Of a stretch of 64,000 bases of DNA, positions 7,713 through 15,765 are shown piece by piece. The DNA comes from Evansella cellulosilytica DSM 2522. Lineage in GTDB: Bacteria; Bacillota; Bacilli; Bacillales; Salisediminibacteriaceae. Position 1 is the stretch's first letter. Each line of letters begins with the position of its first letter. The notes beneath the pieces were generated by a model that saw only the letters and a list, made by a program, of their open reading frames with translations, made no database searches and was not told where the DNA came from. Both the position numbers and the translations under genes were made by a program. The stretch spans positions 4,340,001 through 4,404,000 of the forward strand of contig NC_014829.1 of the NCBI RefSeq assembly GCF_000177235.2. The letters are read 5' to 3'.

Positions 7713-8483
7713 TTTTTTGCATATGTATATCATTTGATTGCTTTGGTTTGTTATTGTCGTACCATTCCAATCTTGAAAAACATTAACAATTTTTAATCCG
7801 TTTGATGTTAATGTACGTTCCATTTCTTGAGGGAAAACATATCGCAAGCTTATATTAGTCTTTAATTCATCAACCACGTCATTATTATAGATGTATTTTC
7901 TTATTGTCGTATTGTGCTGTACTTGTTTTAAAGAATCATAACTACTGATCGTATATACATCAACTTTATTTTCTGATCTATCATCAATATACGTCTTCCA
8001 GTACTCTAGTTCGTTTTCTACTAATAATTCTTTCTCATTCGGAAATCTTGTTCCGAAAATGAATACTCCATCTTCACTTAAATGTTTGTACACCCCTGTT
8101 AATAGATTATCTTGATCTTCATTCGTAAGAAAATGTTGGAACGAATTACCGACACAGTAGATCAGATTGCTTTTAACATTCAATTTTAACCGTGTACAAT
8201 CTTGCTTCACCCATTCGATTTGCAAATCAAGGTCGTTTGATTTTTTGACCGCTTCTTGTAACATTCCTTGATGCACGTCAACTCCTATTAATCGATAGCC
8301 TTTTGCTGCTAAAGGAATCGTTGCCCTCCCTGTACCACATGCCAAATCAATGATGACACCTTCTGTTTGAGCTGCCCACTTCTCCAAAAACTTGACGTCA
8401 TCCATATAAGTATTATTTTCCACATCATATATGGTGGGATTTTCGTATTCTTCGAAATTACTCAATGTTGTTTTCTCTGTCAT
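7707..8483 (-). CDS. class I SAM-dependent methyltransferase
   Basis: 258-aa Rossmann methyltransferase, Methyltransf_25 type. Motif I is VIIDLACGTGRATIPLAAKG (about residues 40-59), motif II GVDVHQGMLQEA, and the post-motif region LIYCVGNSFQHFL. The C-terminal half is a mixed beta sheet, as in small-molecule methyltransferases. Substrate unknown. Start ATG at 8483 with AAAGGAAG. The reading frame ends KKG-stop, with the stop inside the palindrome at 7653-7712, so the C-terminus may have been reset by repeat insertion. Probably co-transcribed with the GNAT gene at 7044. Confidence 0.88.
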   Translation of the reverse strand: MTEKTTLSNFEEYENPTIYDVENNTYMDDVKFLEKWAAQTEGVIIDLACGTGRATIPLAAKGYRLIGVDVHQGMLQEAVKKSNDLDLQIEWVKQDCTRLKLNVKSNLIYCVGNSFQHFLTNEDQDNLLTGVYKHLSEDGVFIFGTRFPNEKELLVENELEYWKTYIDDRSENKVDVYTISSYDSLKQVQHNTTIRKYIYNNDVVDELKTNISLRYVFPQEMERTLTSNGLKIVNVFQDWNGTTITNQSNQMIYICKKG

Positions 8484-8559
8484 ATCTTTTCTTCCTTTAT
8501 AAAAAAATTAGTAGCATAAATTCACCTAAATAAATCAGATTCCTTTAGTATAGTTACAA

Positions 8560-8877
8560 CTATAGATCGTCCATCCCCACTACCATGATTAAGCTAACAA
8601 TCCAAATAACTACCGCAGGAACAAAATATATTACGGCCAATGCTGCATCGATAGGGACGAAAATCACAGATAAGTAGAAACAAATGTACGAATAAAATAG
8701 CACCATCGTTATGAGAGCCGCTATTACTGAACCCCCATACACAATTAAGCCTAATCCTGGAATGAATATATTAGCTACGATGCTCACACGTTTTTTGAAG
8801 GATTTATGTGCTCTTTTTACTCTCTCGATTTCCTTATTCATCTCTCTCTTTAATCCCTTAATTTCTTCTTCTCGCAC
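8560..8877 (-). CDS. small membrane protein with basic N-terminal helix
   Basis: About 105 aa: a charged, probably helical N-terminus (EEIKGLKREMNKEIERVKRA), then three hydrophobic segments (IANIFIPGLGLIVYGGSVIA, TMVLFYSYICFYLSVIFVPI, VIYFVPAVVIWIVSLIMVVG). No family was recognised. I prefer the GTG at 8877, which has GGAG about 8 nt upstream; an ATG at 8895 in the same frame lacks a ribosome site. Confidence 0.65.
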   Translation of the reverse strand: MREEEIKGLKREMNKEIERVKRAHKSFKKRVSIVANIFIPGLGLIVYGGSVIAALITMVLFYSYICFYLSVIFVPIDAALAVIYFVPAVVIWIVSLIMVVGMDDL

Positions 8878-9032
8878 AACTCTCACTCCATCCATTTATT
8901 ATATTCGTTCTAAGTCATTCCTGGATGTCATGTTTAAAACAGCACCTATATTGTTAAGCGCAGTATCGTTCTCCATATTAACTTTAACACTTTTTTCCAT
9001 CATTGAACATGATAGCTTAAGAGGTTAATAGA

Positions 9033-9090
9033 GGTTAATAGGGACGGTTCTCGTTGGCCAACTGGCGAACGAGAACCGTCCCCATTAGCC
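9033..9090. repeat. GGGACGG palindrome, complete
   Basis: GGTTAATAGGGACGG, TCTCGTTGGCC, loop AACT, GGCGAACGAGAACCGTCCCC, ATTAGCC. The first word GAGGTTAATA is doubled (9021-9040). It lies about 70 bases before the lipoprotein gene at 9160. Confidence 0.85.
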
Positions 9091-9159
9091 ATTCCCTATT
9101 GAATTGTCGTGACAAACAAGTTACCATTATTTAGGAATGGTATTACAGGAGGTATATTT

Positions 9160-10866
9160 GTGAATAAACATTTTAATAAACTATGTTTCTTATTTGTTAG
9201 TAGTGCAATTTTCATCGGTTGTAGTAATGAGGAGTTAACTGCGATAGAAGTTTTAGAGAATACTATTGATGCAATGGACGATATAAATGAGTTCCGTTTT
9301 GTGCTCGATTCCCATGCCGAAGATCAAGATGGGCAACAAATCGTTATATCAAGTGAAGGAAATGTTCAATATACACCTCTCGCTGCACATATGAAACTTG
9401 AAAGTGACTATGATGACGAACACCAAGTTAAAACGGAAGTCTATATATCAGATGATGCTATTTATCATCAAGGTACTCGAGTGGCCGAGACGGATGCTGA
9501 ATGGATTGGAAACGACTATTCTCATACCCCACCAACGCCACATGAACAATTCGATCTCATAAAAGAATTTAGTGATTCCTTTACTTTTATAGAAGAAAGA
9601 GACTATTACCATTTTACTTTATCGACATATGATGACGGATTAGACAATTTACTATCAACGATATTTCCTTTTTTTCACGTACAAGACGATCCTCTTCTTG
9701 AAATAATGCTTTACATACTTCGATCTGAAGGAATAGTTGAACAATTAAATTATGAATTTACAATTAATAAAGATACATTCATGCGAGAATCAGAATTAAT
9801 TGAGCTGTTATTGGACGTGGGAAATCCAGACATTGATGACATGACATTTATGGAACAAATAAACATTACTTATGATTATACTGACACGGAACCTGTTTTC
9901 ATCCCTGACGAGGTTATTGATAATGCAAGAAAAATTGGAGAAAACATGTCAGATAGCCTAATAGATTTGGAAATTGATACCGAAACTTCTATTGAAGAAG
10001 AAAAAGGCATTTCGGATGGGAATCATTTTAATGGGGCTAAATTTACTACAGATGGTGAGTGGATTTATTTTGCTGACGATCATCACATTGAGGGGATCTA
10101 TCGCTTTAAAGCTGATGAGATCGACAATCATGTTGAAAAATTATCTGATGACATTGCAGCTAACATAAACGTCACTGACGATTGGATTTATTACGAGGAT
10201 CGCTCAAAAGATTCACACGTATATAGAATGAGTAAAGACGGCTCCGAAATAGAACAGGTTATAAGCGACAATACTATCGATGTACGTGTGATAGATGAAA
10301 CGCTTTATTATAAAAACTTTAATGGGCATAATCAGCGTTCACTATACGCTACTCAGCTCTCTCCTACTACAACAACGACATTCACTCTCGTTGATCATGT
10401 ATTTCGTTTTACCATTCATCAAGGGAACGTTTTCTATCAAGGGGATGATCACCATTTGTACGTAACGGATGTCGATCCAAATGATAATGCGAACTTTCCT
10501 TTTATAAGTCACCGTGTTGGTACTTTTCAAGCATTAGACGAATATATTTATTACGAAAACAGTGAAGACGGCCATTCTCTATACCGCATTTCAACTGACG
10601 GGTATCGTGTGGAAAAACTAACAGAAGCAGAGTCGCAAGGGTTTAATGTAACAGAAGACAGTCTATTTTTCACCAATGCATCTGATGATGAAGCATTGTA
10701 TAGGTTAGATTTAGATACACTCGAAAAAACAAAATTGGACGACCGTGGCTTTTCCATTCACGTGATTGACGACCTTGTGTTTTACCAAAAACACATTAGT
10801 AGCTTCGAGCTTGGCTGGTTTGTCATTAATAAAGATGGTACCAACCCAAGACAAATCAACTTTTAG
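9160..10866 (+). CDS. lipoprotein with C-terminal beta-propeller-like (DUF5050-type) repeats
   Basis: 568-aa predicted lipoprotein. The signal peptide ends in the lipobox IFIGC, followed by SNEE. Residues about 30-270 resemble the LolA-like fold of bacillary DUF6612-type lipoproteins (AIEVLENTIDAMDDINEFRF). Residues about 305-565 are repeated units of the form DGEWIYFADD..IYRFKAD and DDWIYYEDRS..VYRMSKDG, as in DUF5050 propellers. Start GTG at 9160 with AGGAGGT upstream; an ATG at 9109 lacks a site. Strongly acidic, fitting an extracellular protein at high pH. It is the only plus-strand gene in the first 23 kb. Its TAG stop abuts the palindrome at 10866. Ligand unknown. Confidence 0.82.
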   Translation: MNKHFNKLCFLFVSSAIFIGCSNEELTAIEVLENTIDAMDDINEFRFVLDSHAEDQDGQQIVISSEGNVQYTPLAAHMKLESDYDDEHQVKTEVYISDDAIYHQGTRVAETDAEWIGNDYSHTPPTPHEQFDLIKEFSDSFTFIEERDYYHFTLSTYDDGLDNLLSTIFPFFHVQDDPLLEIMLYILRSEGIVEQLNYEFTINKDTFMRESELIELLLDVGNPDIDDMTFMEQINITYDYTDTEPVFIPDEVIDNARKIGENMSDSLIDLEIDTETSIEEEKGISDGNHFNGAKFTTDGEWIYFADDHHIEGIYRFKADEIDNHVEKLSDDIAANINVTDDWIYYEDRSKDSHVYRMSKDGSEIEQVISDNTIDVRVIDETLYYKNFNGHNQRSLYATQLSPTTTTTFTLVDHVFRFTIHQGNVFYQGDDHHLYVTDVDPNDNANFPFISHRVGTFQALDEYIYYENSEDGHSLYRISTDGYRVEKLTEAESQGFNVTEDSLFFTNASDDEALYRLDLDTLEKTKLDDRGFSIHVIDDLVFYQKHISSFELGWFVINKDGTNPRQINF

Positions 10867-10949
10867 GCTAATAGGGACGGTTCTCGTTTGCCAACACATT
10901 GGCAAACAAGAACCGTCCCTATTTGCAGTCTCGAACCGTCCCTATTTGC
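10866..10949. repeat. GGGACGG palindrome, complete plus an extra arm
   Basis: GGCTAATAGGGACGG, TTCTCGTTTGCCAA, loop, TTGGCAAACAAGAACCGTCC, CTATTTGC, followed by a second right arm (TCGAACCGTCCCTATTTGCG). It starts immediately after the stop codon of the lipoprotein gene. Confidence 0.85.
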
Positions 10950-10952
10950 GCT

Positions 10953-11666
10953 TTAGCTTTCGTATTGTAATAATTCTGATACGGTTACAAAGCGATACCC
11001 TTGCTCCTTTAGTTCATGTATAATGCCTTCTACTGCGTTGAGTGATTCGATACGACTTTCATACATGACATGCAATAAGATAATGTCACCTGGCTCAATG
11101 TTCTCGACTACGTAGTTTGTTATTTTACTGGAATCTGAAGCTATTTCAGGATAAGATTCAGGCTCTAAGCTCCATAGAATTGTGCTTTTATCTTGGCTTG
11201 ATAAATAACGCGGTAGTACGAATAGCCTTCTCCCATAAGGTGGGCGAAACGTTATCTCTCCTTCATAGCCTATTTGCCTTATAAGCTCATCGGTTTTCTC
11301 TATTTCTTCCTTCACAAATGCATGAGACTTAAAAATCATTCGTTCATGTGAGTAGGTATGATTTCCAATTTCGTGGTCGTCGTCGACAATTTTTTTTGCA
11401 TCTTCAAAATATTCTTCAATTTCATACCCCGTCAAGTAAAAGGTCCCTTTAACATCATTTTCTCTTAAAATGTGCAAAATCTGGTCTGTATGTACCCCTG
11501 GACCATCGTCAAAAGTTAATGCTACTACTTTTTCATCGGTTTCTACATTTGTAACAAGTCCTCCAAAAAATTGTAATGATCTTGATTGAGACAATGCATT
11601 TAATAAGAAGGCTAAACCAATAAAAAGTAATGCCACTATCATGATAATAATTAAAAGTTTTTTCAT
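10953..11666 (-). CDS. polysaccharide deacetylase (NodB domain), membrane-anchored
   Basis: 237 aa: one N-terminal membrane anchor (LLIIIMIVALLFIGLAFLL), then a CE4 NodB domain. Motif 1 is ALTFDDGPG with the catalytic Asp and metal Asp, motif 2 is IGNHTYSHE with the metal histidines (HTYSH), motif 3 is FRPPYGRR, and motif 5 is GDIILLHVM. This points to an extracellular N-deacetylase acting on peptidoglycan or another amino-sugar polymer; a cell-wall target is inferred from the next gene, a wall hydrolase. Start ATG at 11666 with GGAGGATAGT. The frame is open 17 codons further upstream but without a ribosome site. Confidence 0.88.
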   Translation of the reverse strand: MKKLLIIIMIVALLFIGLAFLLNALSQSRSLQFFGGLVTNVETDEKVVALTFDDGPGVHTDQILHILRENDVKGTFYLTGYEIEEYFEDAKKIVDDDHEIGNHTYSHERMIFKSHAFVKEEIEKTDELIRQIGYEGEITFRPPYGRRLFVLPRYLSSQDKSTILWSLEPESYPEIASDSSKITNYVVENIEPGDIILLHVMYESRIESLNAVEGIIHELKEQGYRFVTVSELLQYES

Positions 11667-11783
11667 ACTATCCTCCACTGCTAATCCCATTTTCATGTGC
11701 AATGTAAAGTTAGACAATTACTTGCTTACAATACCAAATTAATACGTATTGGTCTACCTGCTTTTTTATAGGATAATTGTGGA

Positions 11784-11845
11784 GGTTAAAAGGGACGGTT
11801 CTTGTTTGCCAATGTGTTGGCAAACAAGAACCGTCCCTATTGGCC
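11784..11845. repeat. GGGACGG palindrome, complete
   Basis: GGTTAAAAGGGACGG, TTCTTGTTTGCCAA, loop TGTG, TTGGCAAACAAGAACCGTCC, CTATTGGCC: a 22-bp perfect arm pair. It is the last copy seen in the window and lies between two wall-enzyme genes. Confidence 0.87.
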
Positions 11846-11857
11846 TATTTGCCTCAT

Positions 11858-13486
11858 CTACTTGACTCGTTTGGCTCCTAGGTATCTTTGGCTCCAGTAG
11901 GAATTGTTCATGCTTGTAATTGTAACGCCTGTGGATGAGCCTGCGTGAATGAATTGGTTGTTCCCAATATAAATTCCATTATGAGATGGGCCGGCTTTAT
12001 ATGTTTCAAAAAATACGATGTCACCAACTTTGAGGTCGGTTACTGGTACTGCTGCATTCCATTGCTCAGCTACAGTTCTTGGCAGCGTCACACCGTTTTG
12101 TCTAAACACGAATTGAATAAATCCGCTACAGTCAAATCCTAGAGCGGTCGTACCTCCCCATAAGTATGGAACTCCTATAAAATTACCTGCATCAGCGACG
12201 AGGTTCAACGGGTTAAATGACGTTTTCGGGAGCATCGTCTCGACTGTTTTCAAATGAACAGCAGAGACTTCATCCAGCTTGTCCCACGTTGATTGTGTAA
12301 CAAGGCCATCTGAAACGAGTCCCCAATCCTTCTGAAATTGCGTCAATGCATTTTTCGTTATATCACCAAAGAACCCTGTTGGCTCTTGTTTAAAGTAGCC
12401 CAACACTTTTAATCGTGCTTGAAGCTCCGTAACTCCTACACCAGATTGGCCAACTCTTAGTAATGTTGTTGCATCGGCATTCGCGTTATTGTTGCTAGTC
12501 GGCGTTGTCGAAGAAGGATTATTTTTTTCCGTTAGCGCACGCTCTAGTGCTTGGAAAGTTTGTGGACCTGCAACGCCATCAACTTTTAAACTGTTTGCTT
12601 GCTGGAAGCTACGTACTGCATTTCTCGTAATTGGTCCAAAAATGGTTGTAACGTCACCTTGAAAATATCCAAGCTCCTTTAATGCCGTTTGTAGTGTGCG
12701 AACTTGTTCTCCTTGACTTCCTTCACGAAGAATAGACGTCATGCTGCCTATGCTTACAGGTGTGCTATTGTTAGTATTCGAGTTGTTCTTGCTTTGAGAA
12801 TTATTCGAGTTTTGCGTGTTATTGGACGTGTTCGTATTGTTATTATTATTTGTCGTCGTTGAGCTTGAATTGATTTCCTTATTGAGCGCCGCAATCGTCT
12901 GAGGGCCAGCAATACCATCGACCTTTAAGCCCCTAGCGCGTTGAAAATTTCGGACACCTTCCTGCGTGATTGTCCCATAGTATCCTGTGATCGCGTCATG
13001 GTTGAAGAAGCCTGTTTTCTTCAGGATGGTTTGTACTGCTTCTACGTCTTTCCCTCTTGAACCTACACGAAGGACATTCGTTGTCTTTATTTCACTTAAG
13101 TTTGTCGTTGTTTGCGTTGTTGTCGGTGTAGTCTGATTGTTCGATGTTTGGGTAACGTTTTGTGTCGGTTGTACCGACGTTGTGTTTGCCAATGCAGCAA
13201 ACGTGCGTGGACCAACAATGCCGTCAGCCTTCAAATTGTTTGCCCGTTGAAAATCTTGCACTGCTTTTCTCGTCACTTCACCAAAGTATCCTGTTGCTGT
13301 CGGATAATTAAAATAGCCCTTCTCTTTTAATTGCTCCTGAAGTACAACAACATCGTTTGACTTCACACCGAATGATAACGTTTTTTCCCCAAAGGACGCC
13401 TCCGCTATGCTTGGCATCGCTAGAAATACACCAGTCGCTGTAACAGAAGTTACGAGTGTAGCGCCTAACTTAGATTGTATTCCCAT
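11858..13486 (-). CDS. secreted peptidoglycan hydrolase, four PG-binding domains plus NlpC/P60
   Basis: 542 aa. Signal peptide ending at about SIAEA. Then four peptidoglycan-binding type 1 modules, each ending in a variant of KADGIVGPRTFAAL, separated by Thr/Asn/Ser-rich linkers. The C-terminal NlpC/P60 domain begins GVPYLWGGTT; catalytic Cys in FDCSGFIQFVF, His in PSHNGIYIG, third residue in QFIHAGSS. Family knowledge makes it a D-gamma-glutamyl-diamino-acid endopeptidase that cuts stem peptides, as in LytE/LytF/CwlS-type autolysins. Start ATG at 13486 with AGGTGGAG; the frame reaches 13531 without a better site. The last module (SDGLVTQSTWDKL) is the most divergent. Confidence 0.92.
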   Translation of the reverse strand: MGIQSKLGATLVTSVTATGVFLAMPSIAEASFGEKTLSFGVKSNDVVVLQEQLKEKGYFNYPTATGYFGEVTRKAVQDFQRANNLKADGIVGPRTFAALANTTSVQPTQNVTQTSNNQTTPTTTQTTTNLSEIKTTNVLRVGSRGKDVEAVQTILKKTGFFNHDAITGYYGTITQEGVRNFQRARGLKVDGIAGPQTIAALNKEINSSSTTTNNNNNTNTSNNTQNSNNSQSKNNSNTNNSTPVSIGSMTSILREGSQGEQVRTLQTALKELGYFQGDVTTIFGPITRNAVRSFQQANSLKVDGVAGPQTFQALERALTEKNNPSSTTPTSNNNANADATTLLRVGQSGVGVTELQARLKVLGYFKQEPTGFFGDITKNALTQFQKDWGLVSDGLVTQSTWDKLDEVSAVHLKTVETMLPKTSFNPLNLVADAGNFIGVPYLWGGTTALGFDCSGFIQFVFRQNGVTLPRTVAEQWNAAVPVTDLKVGDIVFFETYKAGPSHNGIYIGNNQFIHAGSSTGVTITSMNNSYWSQRYLGAKRVK

Positions 13487-13984
13487 TTCTCCACCTCTTT
13501 TTAGTTGTTTTATGTATAGAAGCGTACCCATATAAACGATTGCTTGAGTAACCTGTCGTTCAATGGGTTCATTTTCACTATATAGAACAAGTAGCGTTCA
13601 TGTCCGGATGTTCACTAAATAGAACGATATGAGATCACTATGTATCATTAGTTCCATGCCGAATCTACTTTTTTCATTCACTAAATAGAACGATCGTTTT
13701 AATCCAATTTTACCAAGATTTTCTGCAAAAAATTAGCTACTAATGACCTATTTTTATTACTTTTGACGCATTTTTTCAAACTTTTTTGACATGTTGTGAC
13801 ATTAAAAGTCCTCTTCTTAAAACATTCTTTCCTTTTGTCTTATCACCTTAGAAAAATGACATCATCTGAACTCAAAAAGAGCCTGGTAGTTAAACGGTCT
13901 TTATGCAATTTAGCCGACATATCGCTGTCAACTAAATGTGCGTTAGCCATTGCCCAAGCACTCCTGCACGCACCGTACAAAAGA
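13487..13984. other. intergenic stretch with a thrice-repeated TTCACTAAATAGAAC word
   Basis: TTCACTATATAGAAC at 13574, TTCACTAAATAGAACGAT at 13611 and again at 13677. The rest is AT-rich; no gene is supported (a plus frame 13796-14032 has no ribosome site). The words could be protein-binding sites upstream of the endopeptidase gene, or a small repeat family. Confidence 0.5.
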
Positions 13985-14018
13985 AAAAACCTAAGAGGGT
14001 GGCGACCTCCTAGGTTAT
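13985..14018 (-). terminator. Rho-independent terminator of the acidic lipoprotein cluster
   Basis: On the minus strand AACCTAGGAGG, loop, CCTCTTAGGTT followed by TTTTTCTTTT: an 11-bp stem with one mismatch and a clear T tract. Confidence 0.8.
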
Positions 14019-14125
14019 TTCATATATATTAAAAGGGGGGTAAAGAATCAAAATTGCTCAGCACGTACCTCACAATTTTTTATAGCTACATGTGGCTTTC
14101 TCGTATTGGAAATCTAAATCTACAC

Positions 14126-14431
14126 TTACTGTTCGTCTTCATCCTCATCTTCGTCGTACTCATCATCATTAAATTCTTCATCTGCATCGTTAATCTCTTC
14201 GTCATAATCATTATCGTCCATGTCTTCTAAACCATCATCGATATCCTCGTCAACAATATCGTCGTCAATACCTAAATCCTCATCGATTGGATCATCACCT
14301 AAGTTAGTGTCTGTACCCATAGGTTCCTCATCAACTAATGGATCTTCAGTATCACCAGCAGTACCACAACCTACGAGAACACCTACTGCTAAAACAGTTG
14401 ATAAAGCGGATAACACAATTTTCTTCTTCAT
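14126..14431 (-). CDS. acidic lipoprotein, paralogue 1 of 3
   Basis: 101 aa. The signal peptide ends in lipobox LVGC. The mature part is almost wholly Asp/Glu, in runs such as DDDIVDEDIDDGLEDMD and a C-terminus of DEDEDEDEQ. No folded domain is apparent. Start ATG at 14431 with CAGGAGGAG upstream. It lies in tandem with two shorter lipoproteins sharing the MKKK start and a Gly-Cys-Gly or Ala-Cys-Gly lipobox followed by acidic sequence. I infer a surface-tethered polyanion (cation or proton holding at high pH); no function is known to me. Confidence 0.82.
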   Translation of the reverse strand: MKKKIVLSALSTVLAVGVLVGCGTAGDTEDPLVDEEPMGTDTNLGDDPIDEDLGIDDDIVDEDIDDGLEDMDDNDYDEEINDADEEFNDDEYDEDEDEDEQ

Positions 14432-14543
14432 GTTAAGCTCCTCCTGTTAAGTCATAGCATTGAAAAATTATATTTTGCATGAAAATATAATTTTGTATAT
14501 ATATCATGACCTTAGGAGGAGCATTTTATGTTAGTAAATATTT

Positions 14544-14684
14544 TTACAAGTCGTCGTCTGCTGGTACCTCTTCATCAATTGGCTCCTGGTCTAACGGTTC
14601 TCCATCCTCCACATCACCACAAGCCGAAAGCATACCTACCGCGAAAAAACTTGCTAACATTGTTAAAAACATCTTTTTCTTCAT
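14544..14684 (-). CDS. small acidic lipoprotein, paralogue 2 of 3
   Basis: 46-aa gene: MKKKMFLTMLASFFAVGMLS then the lipobox ACG, then DVEDGEPLDQEPIDEEVPAD. The ATG at 14684 has CTAGGAGGAATCAAGG just upstream, a strong site. Too short for usual gene finders, but the complete lipoprotein signal, the ribosome site and the similarity to its two neighbours make it convincing. Confidence 0.78.
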   Translation of the reverse strand: MKKKMFLTMLASFFAVGMLSACGDVEDGEPLDQEPIDEEVPADDDL

Positions 14685-14734
14685 CCTTGATTCCTCCTAG
14701 TAAAAAATTTGTTATGTGTCTAGTTACAGTTTGT

Positions 14735-14860
14735 TTAAAAGTCTCCGCCATCCTCTTCAATCATTGGATCTTCCATATCCTCGTTTACATCACCGCAAGC
14801 TGCTAAAAAACCTACTGCAAAAACACTCGATAGAAATGCTAGAAATATTTTCTTTTTCAC
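14735..14860 (-). CDS. small acidic lipoprotein, paralogue 3 of 3
   Basis: 41-aa gene starting with GTG at 14860 behind AAGGAGGAAG: (M)KKKIFLAFLSSVFAVGFLA, lipobox ACGD, then VNEDMEDPMIEEDGGDF. Same layout as the two genes downstream on this strand. It is the first of the three, so the promoter should lie between 14861 and about 15000. The three may have separate or graded transcription; no terminator is visible between them. Confidence 0.75.
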   Translation of the reverse strand: MKKKIFLAFLSSVFAVGFLAACGDVNEDMEDPMIEEDGGDF

Positions 14861-15162
14861 CTTTACTTCCTCCTTAATTTTTCAATAAAGTTGGATGATG
14901 GTCTATATCGACCATGTAAAGGTGATTCTATCAACGATATAACCCGATAACAATGGCTTCAAACTTATTTAAACGCTTTTTTACATTTTCCCACAATTGT
15001 CATAATAGTCATAAACGTGTCACTCATTTTCAAGGCAACCGAATATACAGCACTTTCGAATTGTCCTAAAAGTTTCACTACTGTCGAAGCAATTATTCTG
15101 AAATCCCAATTTCTTTTTTTCACTTGAAAAATTATGTGAAAATGTCTTACACGCAATAAACT
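14861..15162. other. intergenic region upstream of the lipoprotein trio
   Basis: No supported gene. A minus frame at 14965-15156 (63 aa, RHFHIIFQVKKRNWDFRI) lacks a ribosome site and a family. Expected to hold the promoter of the lipoprotein genes. Confidence 0.4.
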
Positions 15163-15197
15163 AAAAAGCCCACTATAAGAAGGTTCTTATAGTGGAC
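15163..15197 (-). terminator. Rho-independent terminator of fabZ
   Basis: Minus strand: CCACTATAAGAA, loop CC, TTCTTATAGTGG then GCTTTTTAG. A 12-bp perfect stem with a T run, 60 bases past the fabZ stop. Confidence 0.88.
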
Positions 15198-15256
15198 TAC
15201 GGCGAGTATAGGCACCGAGACTTTCTATTCGTTTTCATGGTTCAACCAATACAGCC

Positions 15257-15688
15257 TTACTCTTTGTCTCCTAATGCAAACATAATCTCTGCTTCTGCAA
15301 CCGTTTTTCCTTCTACAGAGGCTACAGCTCTTCCTTTACCAATTTTACCGCGCAGACGTGTCATTTCCACCTCTAAGCGAAGCTGATCTCCCGGCTTCAC
15401 TTGTCCTTTAAAACGGCAACCGTCAATGCCTGCAAAAAAAGCTAACCTACCACGGTTTTCTTCTTTTTTAAGCATCGCGACAGCTCCGACCTGTGCAAGT
15501 GCCTCAATAATCAGCACCCCAGGCATCACTGGATAATCTGGAAAATGTCCATTAAAAAACTCTTCATTTGCAGTTACATTTTTAATCCCAACAGCACGCT
15601 GCCCTTCCTCTACCTCTAAAATACGGTCCACAAGCAAAAACGGATAACGGTGCGGAATAATTTCCTTTATTTCTTCAATTGACAACAT
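15257..15688 (-). CDS. fabZ: 3-hydroxyacyl-[acyl-carrier-protein] dehydratase FabZ
   Basis: 143-aa hotdog-fold dehydratase of type II fatty-acid synthesis, removing water from 3-hydroxyacyl-ACP to give trans-2-enoyl-ACP in the cytosol. The catalytic pair is His48 in [15 protein letters not shown] and Glu62 in [24 protein letters not shown] at the N-terminus is a FabZ hallmark that separates it from FabA. Full length. Single gene with its own terminator. Its place next to the flhP-flhO-mbl-spoIIID block follows Bacillus gene order. Confidence 0.97.
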   Translation of the reverse strand: MLSIEEIKEIIPHRYPFLLVDRILEVEEGQRAVGIKNVTANEEFFNGHFPDYPVMPGVLIIEALAQVGAVAMLKKEENRGRLAFFAGIDGCRFKGQVKPGDQLRLEVEMTRLRGKIGKGRAVASVEGKTVAEAEIMFALGDKE

Positions 15689-15765
15689 TATTATGACCTC
15701 CTATAATATGTAGGCTATAACTTAGTTTACCACTCGTGCGGGAGTTTAGCTACTGAGTTGTTGTC

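Noticed and set aside
1-13500. True integron
   Set aside because: No tyrosine integrase gene and no clear attC core sites (GTTRRRY pairs); only the general layout is similar.
14965-15156. 63-aa minus-strand ORF upstream of the lipoprotein trio
   Set aside because: No ribosome site, no family, and it lies in the expected promoter region.
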